This document shows positions 28,437-30,858 of a stretch of DNA of 30,858 nt, piece by piece. The notes below the pieces were generated by a model. The model did no database searches and was not told the origin of the DNA. It was given only the letters and a program-made list of their open reading frames with translations. The stretch is taken from contig BMAT01009367.1 of assembly GCA_019649035.1 (NCBI GenBank), positions 113,548-144,405 on the forward strand, written 5' to 3'. Origin of the DNA: Elysia marginata (lineage: Eukaryota; Mollusca; Gastropoda; Plakobranchidae). The position numbers were made by a program, and so were the translations under genes. Within the stretch, counting starts at the first letter, position 1, and each line of letters starts with the position of its first letter.

Positions 28437-28788
28437 TGGATTAAAGGTTTCTGGTGGTCAGAAAGAAAAAAAAATAAAACTAGCTATGAAAAATAATGAA
28501 TCTGTTAGTATTACAATTAGAATACATATTGGCGGTGATATCATTGCTTTAAGAACAGCACAAATAAATAAAATAAACAAAGCCTTCCAAGAAGACAATG
28601 GAGTTAATGTAAAATTGTCTAAACAATAATTGAAATATAATAAAGATAATGTCACAGGAGGGTTTATTGGTTTACTAGCAAGTGCTGCGTTACCATTAGC
28701 AGCACAAATTGCAACTAAAACATTACAAGTTGGGAAACATTTAGCTGTAGGAAGTCTTGCTGAAGTTGCTACAAACTTAGCAAATTAA
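28437..28788 (+). pseudogene. PX-like small hydrophobic virion protein, one in-frame stop
   Basis: A single frame spans the segment except for a TAA at 28627-28629. The first half is charged and contains LRTAQINKINKAFQ and VNVKLSKQ. The second half is a Gly/Ala-rich hydrophobic stretch (GGFIGLLASAALPLAAQIA, then TLQVGKHLAVGSLAEVATNL) that could be one or two membrane-active helices. It ends at TAA 28786-28788. A charged N-terminal part followed by a Gly/Ala-rich hydrophobic segment fits the PX-type proteins of Polintons, named for adenovirus pX. This is family resemblance by eye. Confidence 0.5.
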
Positions 28789-28799
28789 GTTTTAGAAAA

Positions 28800-28985
28800 A
28801 GGTATTGTATTTAAAAAGAAGTGGAGGCGTTTGTGAGATAAAAAGATGACAGAGGAGAAGGATTATATTTAAAACCAACGAAAATAAATAAATTTTATAT
28901 GGTGATGATTTTTATTTGAAAAATGTTAATGGCAAGATTGAAGGTGTAGGAATAATACATGATATAACAAAAGATTTATCGCTTT
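28800..28985 (+). pseudogene. Gly-Leu-Tyr-Leu-Lys-type repeats (probable PX continuation)
   Basis: Two related motifs are readable: GEGLYLKPTK at about 28854-28883 and GDDFYLKN at about 28899-28922, followed by GKIEGVGI. The frame changes once in each interval. Short repeats of this type commonly lie downstream of the hydrophobic part in these elements. Probably the C-terminal portion of the preceding protein, separated by frameshifts. Confidence 0.4.
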
Positions 28986-29039
28986 GTTGAGTCTTCTTTT
29001 TTAAGCATTCTTTCTTTTAAAAGAAGAAAAACATTTTAG

Positions 29040-29400
29040 GGATATGGAGGAAAATGTTCAAAATAAAAGAAAGATTGATGAGGTCTATGGCATTCGTAAC
29101 ACGGGAAAAAATTATATGTGGGAGGGAAACCATTAAAACTTATTGAAAGAAGGGATACATGTATTAATTTGTTATTGTTGAAAATGTATTGGTAAATGCC
29201 TGGTTTATGGGATCTAATAATAGAGCAAATGGAGGTAAAATAGCCAGAAAGTATAATGAAAACAAATACCGGGTACACAAAAGGTGATATACTTAAATAT
29301 AAAAAGATTTTACAACACCTGGGTTCTATTTATAAAAGCAATGGAAGTCTTAAAGGAGGAAGATCACCTAAATGTCATTCTGTGTTTTATCAAAGTTCTC
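29040..29400 (+). pseudogene. Small Polinton-associated protein, unnamed, decayed
   Basis: Readable pieces: MWEGKP (about 29116), NEN followed by YTKGDILKYKKILQHLGSIY (29274-29333) and KSNGSLKGGRSPK. The segments sit in different frames. The helical, Lys/Tyr-rich composition recalls a small protein often found next to the structural genes of Polinton-like loci, function unknown to me. Chance is unlikely for the longest piece, which is compositionally unlike its surroundings. Confidence 0.35.
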
Positions 29401-29654
29401 TCTTTATAGTTTGACTCTGTCAGAAGAAAACATTGAACTATATCACACAAAGAATGGACAAATGTTTGAATGCTGAGAGACTTACCAGGACTGTAAAACT
29501 CTAAAAGAAAGGATAACTAAATATTTTACAGCTTATAACACTACGAACTATTAAGATGTGTTTTTAAAAAAATCATTGCATGATCAACATGAAATGAAAA
29601 CTGAATATGTTATACATTTAAACTAAGCTCATAAAAATGCATTTTTCAAACAAG

Positions 29655-29995
29655 CAACGCCTTAATTTTACTTAACCGCCCCCAAGTTGACAAAATTGGT
29701 AACATTACATTATCTATAATAATTCTTATACATGCACACTTCAAGGCTGTCCTTTATCTTCCAAATTTACTCTATTTTTACTTATGGCTGTGACAGGATT
29801 GGTTGATAATATCAATGAAAATAAATATTTCAGACAGGTTGGTTCAACCGTTAAATGGTGTTGATAAAACAATTTAAAATTAAACATGTCAGAAACATAA
29901 GAACTGGTACTTGACTTGTGGAGGGGCGGGGTGTCATCACCCCCAATGGTTATATAGTAAGGGACACAGTCGAACGAGTTAAATCATTTAACAAA
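29655..29995 (+). pseudogene. LINE reverse transcriptase fragment, second copy of the 2826-3425 family
   Basis: Nucleotide similarity to the first copy is visible directly: TCAACCGTTAAATGGT (near 29846) and AAGGGACACAGT-GAACGAGTTAA (near 29959-29983) both recur at about 3127 and 3230. The order of shared blocks is the same as in the first copy. Frameshifts and stops are more numerous here, so it is older or less constrained. It stops abruptly at the hairpin at 29997. Confidence 0.68.
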
Positions 29996-29996
29996 T

Positions 29997-30059
29997 GAAG
30001 GGGCCTGAGGATCCACTATGTAATTAAGTTACAATTTTCGTGGATTCTCAGGCCCCTTC
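29997..30059. repeat. Inverted repeat / hairpin with 20-bp arms
   Basis: GAAGGGGCCTGAGGATCCAC (29997-30016) pairs with 30040-30059 at 19 of 20 positions, with a 23-base loop. It is GC-rich in an AT-rich region and lies exactly at the end of the LINE fragment. It might be a fold-back element or the end of a non-autonomous transposon. Confidence 0.85.
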
Positions 30060-30401
30060 CCCCTAGTAGGCCTACCCCCCACCCCCGCTCCCTTCACCCC
30101 TTTTTTCCGGCAGATAGATTTATATCTAGATTTCTAGGTACATTTTTACATTTTTTTCTCATCATTCATATTTTATATTGTTTATAATAATATTATAGCT
30201 TTTCTTTTATTGTTAGTCCCGTCTGTATTTATGTAAGTGTCTTACACGATTTTTTATTTTTTTTGTCTGACGAACTCAAAGCCTAAAGCCAACAGCTCAC
30301 TAACGTCTTGTTTCGTCACTTTTTAGAGCTAAAATATATACCTTACTTTAAAAAATTTGACTTGCTTATCCACACAGCTCTACTACGATTCTTGTTCAAT
30401 T

Positions 30402-30403
<2 letters not shown>
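30060..30403. other. Non-coding spacer
   Basis: C-rich tract (30057-30105) followed by T-rich sequence; no gene or motif seen. Confidence 0.7.
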
Positions 30404-30460
<57 letters not shown>

Positions 30461-30623
30461 TACTACTACTACTACTACTACTACTACTTTTACTACTACT
30501 ACTACTGCGGTACTACTACTACAACTACTACTACATGTACTAATACTACTACTAGCCTACTACTGCTACTACTACTACTACTACTCTACTACTACTACTA
30601 CTACCACCACTACTACTACTACA
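30404..30623. repeat. (TAC)n microsatellite, imperfect
   Basis: Second TAC/CTA array, same orientation as the one at 1-295, with CTC, TTT, GCGG and ACC interruptions. It includes CTACTACATGTACTA at 30528-30542. Long open frames across it encode poly-Leu, poly-Tyr or poly-Thr and are not genes. Confidence 0.97.
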
Positions 30624-30858
30624 AGAGATAATTTAACTAAGTAAATTAAAAAGATGACCCAGCAGTAACACAAGTAATATTAATAAGGATGAGATGCTGT
30701 CGAAAACGTAGTCAAAATTGACTTTCTTTCATGGTAAATAAGCCATGATAAGTTGAAACTCCTTAAAAAGATTTATTGATATTATGGTAAGAACTGTAGC
30801 TAAGAACTATTTACATAGTGTATATTTAAATAAAAACTGTAATTAAACATACCGGTAC

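Larger units (their letters stand above)
26340..29400 (+). mobile_element. Polinton/Maverick-like relic: capsid-morphogenesis block
   Basis: A run of broken coding segments, all on the + strand and tightly packed: packaging ATPase (26340-27060), virion-like protein (27060-27817), unassigned (27820-28436), PX-like (28437-28788), Gly-Leu-Tyr-Leu-Lys repeats (28800-28985), and a further small protein (29040-29400). The set and the compact arrangement fit the structural half of Polintons, large self-synthesising DNA transposons related to adintoviruses. Not seen: protein-primed polymerase B, retroviral-type integrase, major capsid, cysteine protease, terminal inverted repeats. Every segment carries stops or frameshifts, so it cannot be active. 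Recognition is from remembered family motifs, not from a search. Confidence 0.65.

Noticed and set aside
26340-29400. Endogenous retrovirus or LTR element as explanation of the broken coding block
   Set aside because: No gag, protease, reverse transcriptase or LTR-like direct repeats flank it; the ATPase and PX-like proteins point to a Polinton-type element.
30308-30644. Two overlapping ORFs of about 100 codons rich in Leu, Tyr and Thr
   Set aside because: Artefacts of the second (TAC)n array.

Overview
This is a eukaryotic (metazoan) genomic window, AT-rich and full of microsatellites and decayed transposons. It holds one clearly intact gene. The organism is probably a mollusc, perhaps a gastropod. 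That guess rests on the near-vertebrate ARF6 protein split by introns and on the mix of LINEs, a tRNA-derived SINE, a Tc1-like element and Polinton relics, so it is an inference, not a demonstration. No prokaryotic features are present.

Layout. 1-8.5 kb: a (TAC)n array, a possible minus-strand exon at 463-541, then a graveyard of LINE fragments (2826-3425, 4352-4585, 7345-7567, 7935-8560), two copies of one ~164-bp tRNA-derived SINE (3917-4080 and 5206-5369), and a long (ATT)n tract. 8.5-12.8 kb: no recognisable gene; (TC)n and (TA)n tracts, a 66-base assembly gap (11316-11381), then the region upstream of ARF6. 12833-18276: the ARF6 gene on the + strand, four coding exons giving a complete 175-residue GTPase. 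Intron 3 (3.6 kb) carries a 5'-truncated RTE-like LINE of about 2.7 kb in antisense. 18.3-25.6 kb: probable 3' UTR and downstream non-coding sequence, interrupted by a decayed Tc1-like (DD35E) transposase gene on the minus strand (19748-20718).

26.3-29.4 kb: the most interesting stretch. Six-frame reading shows a collinear, frame-broken set of protein remnants, all on the + strand: a FtsK/HerA-type packaging ATPase with Walker A and B, a beta-rich virion-like protein, an unassigned stretch, a PX-like hydrophobic protein, Gly-Leu-Tyr-Leu-Lys-type repeats, and another small protein. This fits the capsid-morphogenesis half of a Polinton/Maverick (adintovirus-like) element. I see no polymerase B, integrase, double-jelly-roll capsid or protease, so it is a partial fossil. 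29.6-30.86 kb: a second copy of the LINE seen at 2.8 kb, a 20-bp-arm hairpin, and another (TAC)n array.

Only ARF6 is likely to make a functional protein. The other coding remnants are broken by stops or frameshifts.
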